This document shows, in pieces, positions 16,121-25,906 of a DNA stretch of 49,889 nt. Each line of letters opens with the position of its first letter. The first letter of the stretch is position 1. The stretch is from Saliphagus infecundisoli (GTDB lineage: Archaea; Halobacteriota; Halobacteria; Halobacteriales; Natrialbaceae), in NCBI RefSeq assembly GCF_020177375.1, contig NZ_JAIWHV010000026.1, forward strand, positions 1 through 49,889, given 5' to 3'. Both the position numbers and the translations under genes were made by a program. The notes beneath the pieces are model-generated. The model saw only the letters and a program-made list of their open reading frames with translations. It was not told the DNA's origin and ran no database searches.

Positions 16121-18754
16121 ATGTCTATCAAACGGTCGAAACCGATCGATCGTCTCTACGACGATGTCGCCGACGCCGATCTCGTCGTCGTCCCCGACGC
16201 CCCGCTCGCAAGCGCGATCAACCGTCGTCTCGATCGTCCGCATTTCGGTCCGTTCGCAATCACACCGCGACGTCTCGCTGCCCGGCGCCGCGAGACCGCT
16301 GAGGACCGACTCGCCTTCCTCGAAGTAATCGAACAGACCGACCTCCCGTGGAAACAAGCCGCGTACACGATCGGTGATCTCCTCCAATGTTGGGAGTACC
16401 AGGGACACTCGAACGCCATTCTCGACTACGAGAGGTTCGATACGCCGGCCACCAGGGCAGTCGTCGACTGCGTTGGTTCCCTCGAGACGACGTCACGCAA
16501 ACTCACAGAGTATCGGATCGATCCCACAGCGTACGAGTCAATCGCCGTCGTCGGCGAGTCACAGCTAACAGCACTCGAGCGCTCGATTCTGCCCGACGAA
16601 TACGAATCAGTCGACCGATTCTGCGAGGAGACGTTCACTCTCCCGCCCGTACGCATCTTCGACTCCCCTACCGCAATCATCGATGCCGTGCTTGATCCGC
16701 TCTCGTCCGAGACCGCCGACGACGTCGCTATCGTTCTCGATTCGGGGAGCCAATACTCACCGCTTATCGAGTCGGCCCTCGAATCGGCGGGGATTCCGTT
16801 CTATGGCGGTCCTGGATTCACTGACGACCAAGACCACCGTGCCGTCATCCAGTTGCTCCGGTGTACGGTCGCCGGATCGGATACACGAATCGAGACCGTT
16901 CAGCCGCTGCTCACCTGTCTCGATACAGCGGTCGAGATCGAGCACGACGAGAAACGACTCTACGAGGTCGATGAGCCCGAATTCGACTGGCTTTGTGACT
17001 TCTGTTCGCGGGCGCCCGAACTCACGATCAGTGACGCGCTCGACGCGTACGAGGAACGAGCTGGATGCACGCTCGGGACGTTCCGTGCGGAACTCGAGCG
17101 GATCGGACTGGCAGATGAACCGATCACCGAGGCGGCTATCGATCGGCTCACGTTCTACCTCGATACGTACGAGGTCCCGATCGACCGCGAGAACGAGGGT
17201 GTGCTCCTCGCAGATGCGAAATCGGCCTCGTTCGTCGACCGGCCGGTAGTCTTCTATCTCGGCCTTGACGACGCGTGGACGCACGACTCGCCCCGACGTC
17301 CGTGGGTGGACCGTGACGAAGTGTTCGATCGCAACCTCGACGGATTCCAGTCGCTGCTCCAGAGCGGTCGTAACCAGTACTATCTCGTCCAGGACACCGC
17401 AGGCGGGTCGCCGGTCACGCCCTGTCTCTATTTCGAGGAACTTCTTGACGAGGAGTTCGATCGATTCAGCGATCTCGATGCACTCCACCACACGCGAACC
17501 TTCCGGGAGGTGAGCGACGGATTCGACAAAGAGCTGACCGACGTCCCAGCGGAGACGATCACGACGCTCAGCCAGTCGAGTCTCAACACCTACGCGAACT
17601 CGCCACGGGACTACTTTTTCGGCCGGTTGGTCGATGGCCCAGACAAGGACTACTTCGCGGAGGGGAACCTCTTCCACGACTTCGCCGAGTTCGTCGTCAC
17701 CCACCCGGAGTTCATCGATGAAGACGTCATCAAGGAGAGCGTCTCTGTCATGCTTGAGGAGACCCGCCCGTTCCACCGTGAGGTCGACATTGATATTCAG
17801 CGGACGGAGTACCGCGTCGGCCTCGATACGATCGTCGAGTACCTCCGGGAGAACGCCCCCACAGAGACTGATTTCCTTACCTCCACGAGTGGCTGGGGGA
17901 CCAATACCTTCGCCGAGTACTTCGACCGACCCGTCGATTCCCCTGTCACCGAACGGTGGTTCGAGGACGGGGCCCTTGGGATGAAGGGCAAGATCGACCT
18001 CGTGCAGTCACCCGCTCACCTCGTCGATTTCAAAAGCGGGACCCGGAAGTCCGCCTCGCAGGTGACCAAACACGCCGCCCTCGACCCCCCGTCTGATGAG
18101 CCGAACTTCCAGGCCCTGCTGTACCTCACCTACTATCGGAGCCAGCGTCCGGACGAACGCCTCGAGTTCACGTTCTTTCACTTCCTCGAAACGCTTGACG
18201 ACGTCGTCACGGGCGACGGTGCTCTCGAGGACTGCCTAACGACGATCAGCTATCGTCCGATCACCTTCGACGAATTCGTTCAGTCGAGGGTCGTCTTCGA
18301 TGAACTCTGTGAGGAGGCGGCCAATGACTGCAACAAGACGTTTTCCAAGACCAGCTACGAAACATACCTCGAGGTATTCGACGTTCATCAGATACCTCGA
18401 ACGCGCGATACCGACGAGATGGCCGAGTCGCCGTTCGGGAAGGCGTTGCTCGATCGGACGATCGATGACGTCGGCGACTACAAGTACGTGAAAAACGGCT
18501 GTACGCAGGCGTTCAGACATCTGTGCAGCTACCGCAAGGAGAACTACTTCATCGAGGATATCGACGAGTTCGAGGCATTCGTCGAGGAACAACTCGACGA
18601 TCTCAACCGGTATCGAACGGGAGAGGCCCGGTTCCCAGTGGAAGGTCGTGCCGGAGAACCGAACTACCGGTACGTCAACAATCGTGACTTGCTGTTGACT
18701 GACGAGCGAACCCCGAACGAATCCAGCGAGACGGTAGAGGGGGTGGACCGATGA
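16121..18754 (+). CDS. AddB-like protein with C-terminal PD-(D/E)XK nuclease domain
   Basis: 877 residues. The C-terminal part (~480-700) is a RecB-family nuclease: entry motif LSQSSLNTYANSPRDYFFGR (~481), GKIDLV (~622), LVDFKSG (~634) and a QALLY segment (~663). The N-terminal 480 residues resemble an inactivated UvrD-like helicase region as in AddB/RexB (AIVLDSGSQYSPLIESALES...GIPFYGG), with no Walker A motif. The CP cysteine at the nuclease entry that ligates Fe-S in AddB/Cas4 is Ser-Pro here (NSP), so no cluster is expected. Its stop overlaps the start of the helicase gene (ATGA, 18751-18754), indicating translational coupling and a stable complex. Predicted role: processing of double-strand ends for recombination or destruction of foreign DNA. 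Confidence 0.85.
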   Translation: MSIKRSKPIDRLYDDVADADLVVVPDAPLASAINRRLDRPHFGPFAITPRRLAARRRETAEDRLAFLEVIEQTDLPWKQAAYTIGDLLQCWEYQGHSNAILDYERFDTPATRAVVDCVGSLETTSRKLTEYRIDPTAYESIAVVGESQLTALERSILPDEYESVDRFCEETFTLPPVRIFDSPTAIIDAVLDPLSSETADDVAIVLDSGSQYSPLIESALESAGIPFYGGPGFTDDQDHRAVIQLLRCTVAGSDTRIETVQPLLTCLDTAVEIEHDEKRLYEVDEPEFDWLCDFCSRAPELTISDALDAYEERAGCTLGTFRAELERIGLADEPITEAAIDRLTFYLDTYEVPIDRENEGVLLADAKSASFVDRPVVFYLGLDDAWTHDSPRRPWVDRDEVFDRNLDGFQSLLQSGRNQYYLVQDTAGGSPVTPCLYFEELLDEEFDRFSDLDALHHTRTFREVSDGFDKELTDVPAETITTLSQSSLNTYANSPRDYFFGRLVDGPDKDYFAEGNLFHDFAEFVVTHPEFIDEDVIKESVSVMLEETRPFHREVDIDIQRTEYRVGLDTIVEYLRENAPTETDFLTSTSGWGTNTFAEYFDRPVDSPVTERWFEDGALGMKGKIDLVQSPAHLVDFKSGTRKSASQVTKHAALDPPSDEPNFQALLYLTYYRSQRPDERLEFTFFHFLETLDDVVTGDGALEDCLTTISYRPITFDEFVQSRVVFDELCEEAANDCNKTFSKTSYETYLEVFDVHQIPRTRDTDEMAESPFGKALLDRTIDDVGDYKYVKNGCTQAFRHLCSYRKENYFIEDIDEFEAFVEEQLDDLNRYRTGEARFPVEGRAGEPNYRYVNNRDLLLTDERTPNESSETVEGVDR

Positions 18755-21588
18755 CGACGCCGAACGATCGCCAGCGCGAACTCATCGAGAGTACCGACGG
18801 GTTGTATCTCGTTGACGCCGGCGCCGGAACGGGAAAGACGTTCACCGTCACCCGCCGCTACGCCGAGATCATCGACCAGGAGGACGTCGAACCGGAGGAC
18901 GTCCTCATGATCACGTTCACCCGGAACGCCGCCACAGAGATGAAAGACCGGGTCGTCTCCTACTGTGACTACGGTATGCGATCGTTGCGGGACGCCCCGA
19001 TCCAGACGTTCCACAGCCTCTGTCACGACATCCTCACCGAACACGGCTTCGACGCGCCGACACACCTCGGGATCGACGACGCGATCACCGACTCAACCCG
19101 CCTGCTCGAGAACGAAACGATCGAGGCGGAATACTTCCAGGAGTTCATCGCGCAGTTCAGCGACGACCATCCCGAGTACGACGATTTGTTTCGGTGTCTC
19201 TCGGATCCGACCGAGTTACTGGGACTTCTGACGAACCTCGCCTCGAAAGGGATCTTCCCGACCGCCGACGGCTGGTACCGGAACTCCAAACCACATCTCG
19301 AGGGGGACTGGGAGGCGTTTCGGGAGGCGTTCGAGGAGGTGAACGAGCCGAGAAATGAGGGAAGCAAACAATCAGTCCTACGGTCAAAGCTCAACGGATA
19401 TGGGGACAACAAGTGCTATCTTCCGGAGGCTCCCGACAAGGATGAGCTTCGGGGACCACGCGGTTCGAAGAGCGTTCCGGAGGAAGTCGCCGAGCGTGCC
19501 TTCTTTGAGGACCGCGAGCAACTCACGGCGTTCGTCCACGATGTCTATATCGAGTACCTTGAGTTCGTCCTCCGCCGGAACTACCTGAACTTCTCGTTCC
19601 TCCAGCTGTTCGCGTTCGTGCTCCTCTGTGAGGACGATGAAGTCCGGAACTCACTGGAGTTCGAGTACGTGATGATCGACGAGTTCCAGGACTCCAGCGA
19701 AATCCAGTTCAAGCTGGCGCTGTTGCTCGCGGGCACGGACAACATCTGCGTGGTCGGGGACTGGAAACAGAGCATCTACTCGTTCCAGTATGCCGCGATC
19801 GAGAATATCACCCGGTTCGAAGACCGGCTCGATCGGTTCGCGAGCGATCTAAACGACGAGACGACACGTGTCGAGTTTCCGCTCGAACCCGTCACGAGGA
19901 TCGAACTCGAACAGAACTACCGATCGACACAACGGATCCTCGACTTCGCCGAAGAGGCACTCGTCGTCCCCGGAAACGATAAGGAATCCCTCGACCGGGA
20001 ATCGATCCGTGATCGAATCGTCTCGCTGTTCTCGAACACGACTCACGAACACTCCCGTATCGAAGGGTTCCTCCACGAGGACGAACACGAGGCGGTCCTC
20101 ACGAAGATCCAGCGGATCGTCGGCAACAACGAGTACGCGATCGAAGAAGACGGAGAGCTCCGTCCCCCCGAGTACGGCGACATCGCCGTCCTAACTCGGA
20201 CTCGGGATTACGGTCGTGACCTCCTCTCGGCTGCCGACGAGCGAGCGCTGCCGATCGCCTACGAGGGCGGGATCGAAATCTTCCGAACCGATCAGGCGAA
20301 GCTACTACTCGCCTGGCTTCGTATTCTCGAATCGGATGCTGATCGGGGGTGGGCGGTGGTCCTCGAACGTGCCGGCTATACGCTCGACGAAACCGATCAC
20401 ATCCTCGAACACGAGACGTACCCGGACGAGATGATCGCGTTCCGTACCGGACTCGAGACGTGCGAGACGGCAGGGACCATCGCCCGTCGCGTGTTCGACC
20501 GGTACGGATACGACGACTCGACGGCGGACGCGCTTTTGACGTCGATCCAGTCCGTTCACGGCGAGACGACGATGACCCTTGGGGATCTGAGTCGGTTCAT
20601 CGCGAAGGGGATCGAGTCGGGAGCGACCGAGGAGGTTCACGCCGCCGCAGGGGCGAACTCGGTGACGGTCCAGACGATCCACTCGGTGAAGGGCCTCGAG
20701 CATCCGATCGTCATCCTCGCGAACATGAACGACGGAAAATTCCCATCGACGGGTGGCCACGGCAGCACGATCTCCTATTCGGAACTCACGGGGCTTCGCC
20801 AGAAGAAGTGCTACGCCGAGGCCCACGGTGTCCCTCACATCTACGACAACTGGCGAACCGACGTCCTCCGGTACTGCCAGCCGATGGAACACGACGAGGA
20901 GCGACGGCTGCTCTACGTGGCGATGACACGGGCGAAAGACCACCTCCTGTTCGCGGCTGGCGAGGAACCGAACACGTTCCTCGAGGAGCTCCCGGTCGAC
21001 GTCGAGACACTCGAACCGGAGTTCGAACCGGCGGACGAACCCGAAACGATCCAGTCCCGACTGTCGGTCTCGATTCCGGAACCGGACGGCCCGGAGGGGT
21101 ACTCGCCACACTCATTGATGGATGACGAGGTTTACGCTGACGTGACCGACGGTAGGGGAATCGATTTCGGGTCATCGGTCCATGACTTCGCGGAACGATA
21201 CGCACTCGGCGAGGACGTCGAGCCCGAATTCGACGACGAGTACAACGTCAAAGCGCTGCTCGATTCCCTCAAGGGAGAGCTCCTCGCCGAGGAGCCCGTG
21301 TATCTTCCCCTCGAAACGGACGATGGACGGATCACGTTCTCGGGAATTATCGATCTGGTTCACGTGCTACCCGATCGCGTCGAGATTATCGACTACAAGA
21401 CCGATCGTGGCCGCCATGCCCACGAGGAGTACCAAACCCAGTTGAGCGTCTACTATCATGCGCTCGACGACTGGTTCGATGACCGGGAGGTAACGGCGTC
21501 GGTGTACTACACCGCAGTGGACGAGCAGATCACGGTCAATCCTCGTTCGAAAGTGGAGCTGCTCGCTCGACGGGAAGTAGTTGTATAG
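18751..21588 (+). CDS. AddA-like UvrD/Rep helicase with C-terminal nuclease domain
   Basis: 945 residues with a full superfamily-1A set: Walker A DAGAGTGKT (residues ~22-30), motif Ia LMITFTRNAA, motif II MIDEFQDSS (~308), motif III VVGDWKQSIYSFQ, motif IV LEQNYRSTQRIL, motif V TIHSVKGLEHPIVI and motif VI RRLLYVAMTRAKDHL. A RecB-type PD-(D/E)XK domain closes the protein (FSGIIDLVHV, EIIDYKTDRG at ~879, then YQTQLSVYYHAL). This is the domain order of AddA. It is an ATP-driven DNA translocase with a nuclease, coupled by a 4-bp overlap to the AddB-like gene. The two nuclease domains would cut opposite strands at a DNA end (inferred from bacterial AddAB). No Chi-like motif can be inferred. Confidence 0.93.
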   Translation: MTTPNDRQRELIESTDGLYLVDAGAGTGKTFTVTRRYAEIIDQEDVEPEDVLMITFTRNAATEMKDRVVSYCDYGMRSLRDAPIQTFHSLCHDILTEHGFDAPTHLGIDDAITDSTRLLENETIEAEYFQEFIAQFSDDHPEYDDLFRCLSDPTELLGLLTNLASKGIFPTADGWYRNSKPHLEGDWEAFREAFEEVNEPRNEGSKQSVLRSKLNGYGDNKCYLPEAPDKDELRGPRGSKSVPEEVAERAFFEDREQLTAFVHDVYIEYLEFVLRRNYLNFSFLQLFAFVLLCEDDEVRNSLEFEYVMIDEFQDSSEIQFKLALLLAGTDNICVVGDWKQSIYSFQYAAIENITRFEDRLDRFASDLNDETTRVEFPLEPVTRIELEQNYRSTQRILDFAEEALVVPGNDKESLDRESIRDRIVSLFSNTTHEHSRIEGFLHEDEHEAVLTKIQRIVGNNEYAIEEDGELRPPEYGDIAVLTRTRDYGRDLLSAADERALPIAYEGGIEIFRTDQAKLLLAWLRILESDADRGWAVVLERAGYTLDETDHILEHETYPDEMIAFRTGLETCETAGTIARRVFDRYGYDDSTADALLTSIQSVHGETTMTLGDLSRFIAKGIESGATEEVHAAAGANSVTVQTIHSVKGLEHPIVILANMNDGKFPSTGGHGSTISYSELTGLRQKKCYAEAHGVPHIYDNWRTDVLRYCQPMEHDEERRLLYVAMTRAKDHLLFAAGEEPNTFLEELPVDVETLEPEFEPADEPETIQSRLSVSIPEPDGPEGYSPHSLMDDEVYADVTDGRGIDFGSSVHDFAERYALGEDVEPEFDDEYNVKALLDSLKGELLAEEPVYLPLETDDGRITFSGIIDLVHVLPDRVEIIDYKTDRGRHAHEEYQTQLSVYYHALDDWFDDREVTASVYYTAVDEQITVNPRSKVELLARREVVV

Positions 21589-21765
21589 TCACGTGGTCTT
21601 CTGACGTGTATGCGTCCTCCTACAGGTCCGTCGACTAATCGGTTCGATGTTTTGTAGATCAGCCGACTGAACGCGAGCCCGCCCTCGACACTATCGTAAT
21701 TGACCATCGTGTGTCCTTCAGCGGCGCACCCTGGGACCTAATACGGGAGAGTGTGAAATAATAGC

Positions 21766-22542
21766 ATGGAATCCACCCTCGACGACATTAGATTTCTCGT
21801 GGATTCAGAAAATCGAGTCGACGCGCTGACCGCGTTACGTGAGGGGCCCTGTGACCGGGACGAGCTACAAGCGACGACCGGCGCCTCCGCACCGACTGTC
21901 GGGCGCATCTTGGGAGACTTCGAGGAGCGCGGATGGGTCCGCCGCGACGGGCACGAATATGAGTTGACGAAACCCGGTGCCTATGTCGCGGAACACTTCA
22001 TGACCTTCTTCGACCGGATGCACACGGAGCGACGTCTCCGTGATATCTGGCAGTGGCTGCCGAGCGAGATGAACGGTTTTACGCTTGAGATGGTCGCCGA
22101 GGGTGTTGTGACAGTCGTTGAACCCGGCGACCCCTATGGACCGGCGAACCGTTGTGCCTCGCTGTACCGGGAGACCGATCAGCTCCGCGGGTTCGACGCC
22201 GCACTGACGGCGCCACACCACTTCGAGGAGCTCTACCATCAGGTCATCGACGGAATGGACACCAAAATCATCTTTCCACCGACGGTTTCAGAGAACATCG
22301 CGTCGACGTACCCGCAGAAAGCCAGCGAAGTGCTCGAGAGCGATTCGTTCACGCTCTGGCTACACGATGACATACCTCTGTACAGAGTCTTGATATTCGA
22401 CGACTGCATTGGAATCGGCGGCTACGACGCCGACAGCGGAGTCTTGCAGGTGTACGTGGACACCGACGCACCCGAAGCATGCGCGTGGGCGGAATCTACG
22501 TTCGAGTCGTACCGTCGGGAGGCGAGGTGCATTACCTCGTAA
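21766..22542 (+). CDS. Winged-HTH regulator with FilR1-type sensor domain
   Basis: 258 residues. The N-terminal winged helix (residues ~5-75) has ALREGPCDRDELQATTGASA as helix-turn-helix. The middle and C-terminal region (EYELTKPGAYVAEHF, then ETDQLRGFDAAL, IIFPPTVSENI, SFTLWLHDDIPLYRVLIFDD) matches the archaeal methanogenesis-regulator-like FilR1/DUF1724 domain common in haloarchaea. It is a DNA-binding transcription factor with unknown ligand. The OsmC/thioesterase operon starts 250 bp downstream on the same strand and is the likeliest local target, though no operator was identified. Confidence 0.9.
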   Translation: MESTLDDIRFLVDSENRVDALTALREGPCDRDELQATTGASAPTVGRILGDFEERGWVRRDGHEYELTKPGAYVAEHFMTFFDRMHTERRLRDIWQWLPSEMNGFTLEMVAEGVVTVVEPGDPYGPANRCASLYRETDQLRGFDAALTAPHHFEELYHQVIDGMDTKIIFPPTVSENIASTYPQKASEVLESDSFTLWLHDDIPLYRVLIFDDCIGIGGYDADSGVLQVYVDTDAPEACAWAESTFESYRREARCITS

Positions 22543-22755
22543 CAATACTGTTCCGAGTCGAACCACTCGTTCACCCGGCCGGACCGAGTCGTTCCATTTC
22601 CTTGATCAATACTTCTCACCGTCCGACGCTGCGTACGAGGCCGGGCCAAGCGGATCCACGGCGTGAAACCACGGCACGGCCTGTATCGTCCACTGGGGTC
22701 GTGTAAGATTCACCGAATAGGTATTTAGATCCTTGCACCGTCCAATACACTGGTT

Positions 22756-22794
22756 ATGAAAACCAGCAAACAAACCCGGGGTGAATCTTCGTGA
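22756..22794 (+). other. 12-codon upstream mini-ORF overlapping the OsmC start
   Basis: ATG at 22756 encodes MKTSKQTRGESS. Its TGA overlaps the GTG start of the OsmC gene (GTGA at 22791-22794). Such an arrangement could couple translation or simply mark an alternative short leader. It may be fortuitous. Confidence 0.3.
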
Positions 22795-23333
22795 TTCGGG
22801 AAACGGTCGACGTACGCGAGCGCCACCTGCCGCTGTACGACCGGTATGAGGAGGCGCCCGACGAGGCCAAGATCACTGACCGGGCGGTCGCGACCGGCGG
22901 CGTCGACGTGGACCCGTTCCACGGAACCCTCGAACCGGGAAGTCAAGATTACGGCGTCGCCTGGGAGTTCGGCATCCACCAGGCGGTCGGCGGCTTTCAC
23001 GACGCTCCGAATCCGGGAGACGTCCTCTGTGCTGCCCTCGCAGCCTGCCTGGATTCGACGATACGTATCATCGCCGGCCGACTCGGCGTGACGCTGGACC
23101 ACCTCGAAGTCGAAGTCACTGCCGACGTCGACGTCCGCGGCACGCTGGTCATCGAAGAGGACGTGCCCGTGGGCTTCCAATTGATGGAGTGCCACGTCGA
23201 CATCCGGGCTGAAGACGGGACGGATCCCGAACTCGTGGAGCAGCTGATCGAAGCCGCGGAATACAGCTGCGTGAACCTCCAGACCTTGACCTCCGGCGTC
23301 CCGGTGGAGACGACGGTCGACATGGGCCACTGA
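22791..23333 (+). CDS. OsmC-family protein
   Basis: 180 residues. The two OsmC cysteines are in place: Cys86 in GDVLCAALAACLDSTIRI and Cys160 in EYSCVNLQTLTSG. The arrangement fits a cytoplasmic thiol peroxidase reducing organic hydroperoxides. Haloarchaea carry many OsmC paralogues, so the exact substrate is open. The GTG at 22791 gives the family start; no ATG upstream in frame was seen. The thioesterase gene begins 2 bp after the stop, so the two form an operon. A FilR1-type regulator lies upstream. Confidence 0.93.
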   Translation: MIRETVDVRERHLPLYDRYEEAPDEAKITDRAVATGGVDVDPFHGTLEPGSQDYGVAWEFGIHQAVGGFHDAPNPGDVLCAALAACLDSTIRIIAGRLGVTLDHLEVEVTADVDVRGTLVIEEDVPVGFQLMECHVDIRAEDGTDPELVEQLIEAAEYSCVNLQTLTSGVPVETTVDMGH

Positions 23334-23335
23334 TC

Positions 23336-23914
23336 ATGTCGACCAAAGCTGACCCCACTGTCGAAGTCAAATTCGACCAGAAAGCGTACGAGCGTCTGTC
23401 GGCCGTTACCGACACGCCCGCCGATTTCCTCCACGAAGCAGCTATGGATCGCGTCGAGTTGGCGGAGGCAATCGCCTACACTCGAGACGAGGGATTTCAT
23501 GGCCCGAAGGGATTTGCGAAGCTGGCCGACGACACGTACCCGAATTGGCCGCTGGGCAGCGTGCTGGGGATCGAACTCGAATCGATGGGAGACGGCGAAT
23601 CGCGGTGGCGGATGGAGGTCGGGGCGGAGCACGCTAATCCGATGGGAACCATGCACGGTGGCGTACTGTGCGACATCGGGGATGCCGCCCTCAGCACGGC
23701 TTTCATGAGCACGCTCGAGGACAGCCAGCTGTTCACGACGGTCGATCTGCGAGTCAACTTTTTGCGGCCGGTGCGGACCGGCCGGCTCGTGGCCAACGGT
23801 CGCGTCATTCACCGGGGTCATACCATCGGGATGGCCGAAAGCGAGGTGACGAACGAGGACGACGAACTCGTTGCGAAACTCTCGGGTACCTGTATGACAC
23901 TCGGTGATGGATAG
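23336..23914 (+). CDS. PaaI-type hotdog thioesterase
   Basis: 192 residues. The C-terminal hotdog domain (~65-190) carries the PaaI signature HANPMGTMHGGVLCDIGDAA and later DLRVNFLRPVRTGRLVANGR. It should hydrolyse acyl- or aryl-CoA thioesters as a tetramer. The first ~60 residues (KFDQKAYERLSAVTDTPADF onward) are extra relative to a minimal hotdog protein and are of unknown function. The start two bases after the OsmC stop implies co-transcription; a joint role in clearing reactive acyl or peroxide metabolites is inference. Confidence 0.9.
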   Translation: MSTKADPTVEVKFDQKAYERLSAVTDTPADFLHEAAMDRVELAEAIAYTRDEGFHGPKGFAKLADDTYPNWPLGSVLGIELESMGDGESRWRMEVGAEHANPMGTMHGGVLCDIGDAALSTAFMSTLEDSQLFTTVDLRVNFLRPVRTGRLVANGRVIHRGHTIGMAESEVTNEDDELVAKLSGTCMTLGDG

Positions 23915-24287
23915 ATCGCATCTGGCCAGACCCTGTGAACCCTTCCGAGAATTCCTGTCTCTCGAAACCGGGTGAATCCCACCGTTCACGGCTGGCGAGG
24001 ACGTCCCTTCGCACTCGCATTGTAAACTCACTCGCCATCGGGTTCGATTTCATAGAGTGAAGGGATTTCACAGAAAATCATGCACCGTGGGGGTTCGGGT
24101 ACGCCGATATCCCAGCGATAACTTGCGGATCTGTGGGGTCCTCATTGGAACAGTGGGCGCGTGGTGACGCTGACCATCGATGGGCGCTCCATCTGAGGCA
24201 CACGGTCCGTACCAGGGCGAGGCCTGGGCTCAAATTTACGTCAGATACCGGCACTGAATACTAAGTGCTGACACAGAAAGTAACTGT
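23915..24287. other. Intergenic stretch without recognised gene
   Basis: No protein-like frame on either strand. It separates the OsmC/thioesterase operon from the broken deaminase gene. I see no mobile-element end or RNA gene in it. Confidence 0.55.
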
Positions 24288-24505
24288 ATGAACACGGACG
24301 AGGAGTATATTCGTGACGCGATCGGACTGGCACGCGAGGCGGCTTCTGACGGGAACACTCCGTTCGGATCGTTGCTCGTTGTCGGTGATACCGTCGTCAG
24401 GCGGTCGAAGAACACCACGATGACTGATAACGACATTACCGCCCATCCTGAGTTGAAACTGGCACGATGGGCAGCCCGCGAACTCGATCCCGACGACCTC
24501 GCCAA

Positions 24506-24516
24506 CTGTACGATGT
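24506..24516. repeat. Target-site duplication, left copy
   Basis: CTGTACGATGT directly before the IS4 element; an identical copy follows it at 25920-25930. Perfect 11-bp identity indicates a fairly recent insertion. Confidence 0.85.
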
Positions 24517-24601
24517 CATCCGTCTTTAGTTAGGAGACAAACCGCGTGACAGCGACGGCTTATCGAGGATACTTTTCGAGAGGAACGAGGAGGCGGCAAG
24601 T

Positions 24602-25906
24602 GTGCACCAAGACGCCTCCTCATCCCGGCTTATGCGTCGGCTCACTACACTGTTTCCCTCCGAGTTCCTCGAAGAGCACGCCGAGGAACTCGGCGTGGTC
24701 GAACGCGACCGCAGGCTCCAGATTCCAGCGTTCGTCTGGGCGCTCGTGTTCGGCTTCGCCGCAGGCGAGAGCCGAACACTCGCTGGCTTCCGACGCAGCT
24801 ACAACTCCACAGCCGACGAACCGATCTCGCCTGGTGGTTTCTATCAGCGGTTGACGCCCTCGCTCGCGGAGTACCTCCGCGACCTCGTCGAGCGCGGTCT
24901 CGACGAGGTCGCTGTTCCCAACGCTGTCGACGCTGATATCGACCGATTCAGGGACGTGATGATCGCTGATGGAACCATCCTGCGGTTGCACGAATTTCTC
25001 TCCGATGAGTACCAGGCCCGCCATGAGGAGCAGGCTGGAGCGACGCTCCACCTGCTCCACAATGCCACCGATCAGACGATCGAACGGCTCGACGTGACCG
25101 ACGAAAAAACGCACGACAGCACGTTGTTCAAGACAGGCTCGTGGCTGCAGGAGCGACTCGTTCTCCTTGACCTCGCGTACTTCAAGTACCGCCGCTTTGC
25201 GTTGATCGATGAGAACGACGGCTACTTCGTGAGTCGGTTGAAAAAGAGCGCAAACCCGGTGATAACGGCGGAGTTACGGGGATGGCGCGGCCGCGCCATC
25301 CCTCTGGAAGGCGAGCAGATCCACGATATCGTGGACGATCTCCACCGCGAGTACATCGACGTGGAGGTCGAAGCGGAATTCAAGCGAGGGCCGTACGACG
25401 GAACGCGGTCGCTGGATACGAAGCGGTTTCGCGTCGTCGGCGTCCGCAACGAGGACGCCGACGACTACCATCTCTACATCACGAATCTGCCCAGAGAGGA
25501 GTTCCTGCCGGCTGATCTTGCAACGCTGTACCGGTGTCGGTGGGAGGTGGAGTTGTTGTTCCGTGAGCTGAAGACGCAGTACGAACTTGATGAGTTCGAC
25601 ACGAGCAACCCGGCGGTTGTCGAGATTCTGTTGTACGCGGCGTTGCTGTCACTGCTGGTAAGCCGTGATCTGCTGGATCTGGTCACCGAGGAGGCTGACG
25701 ACGAGATCGTGTTCCCGCCCGAACGCTGGGCGGCGACCTTCCGGTCGCACGCCCAGCTCATCCTCCACGAACTCGGCGACCACCTCGGCTATTCGCCACC
25801 GCCGCTGTTGGATCGTCTGATCGAAGACGCACAGAAGATTCACCAAGAACGATCGATACTCCAAGAGACGCTCGCTACCGCTACACAACCGAGGTGTGAG
25901 TGCTAA
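24602..25906 (+). CDS. IS4-family DDE transposase (ISH8-like)
   Basis: 434 residues from the GTG at 24602. Catalytic residues are Asp123 (MIADGTIL), Asp190 (VLLDLAYFKYRRF) and Glu317. The IS4 signature Y-(2)-R-(3)-E-(6)-K is exact at Tyr310, Arg313, Glu317 and Lys324 (YRCRWEVELLFRELK). It catalyses cut-and-paste transposition of the surrounding element. The reading frame is uninterrupted and ends 13 bp before the right terminus, so the element may be active. Confidence 0.95.
   Translation: MHQDASSSRLMRRLTTLFPSEFLEEHAEELGVVERDRRLQIPAFVWALVFGFAAGESRTLAGFRRSYNSTADEPISPGGFYQRLTPSLAEYLRDLVERGLDEVAVPNAVDADIDRFRDVMIADGTILRLHEFLSDEYQARHEEQAGATLHLLHNATDQTIERLDVTDEKTHDSTLFKTGSWLQERLVLLDLAYFKYRRFALIDENDGYFVSRLKKSANPVITAELRGWRGRAIPLEGEQIHDIVDDLHREYIDVEVEAEFKRGPYDGTRSLDTKRFRVVGVRNEDADDYHLYITNLPREEFLPADLATLYRCRWEVELLFRELKTQYELDEFDTSNPAVVEILLYAALLSLLVSRDLLDLVTEEADDEIVFPPERWAATFRSHAQLILHELGDHLGYSPPPLLDRLIEDAQKIHQERSILQETLATATQPRCEC

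Noticed and set aside
16757-17776. 339-codon antisense frame inside the AddB-like gene
   Set aside because: Arg/Glu/Val-rich shadow; the plus strand has the nuclease motifs and coupling to the helicase.
20349-21125. Plus-strand 258-codon and minus-strand 268-codon frames inside the helicase gene
   Set aside because: Both are other-frame shadows rich in Arg/Gly/Pro; helicase motifs V and VI occupy the real frame.
22997-24031. 344-codon minus-strand frame across OsmC and thioesterase
   Set aside because: Antisense to two confident genes and without any recognisable domain.
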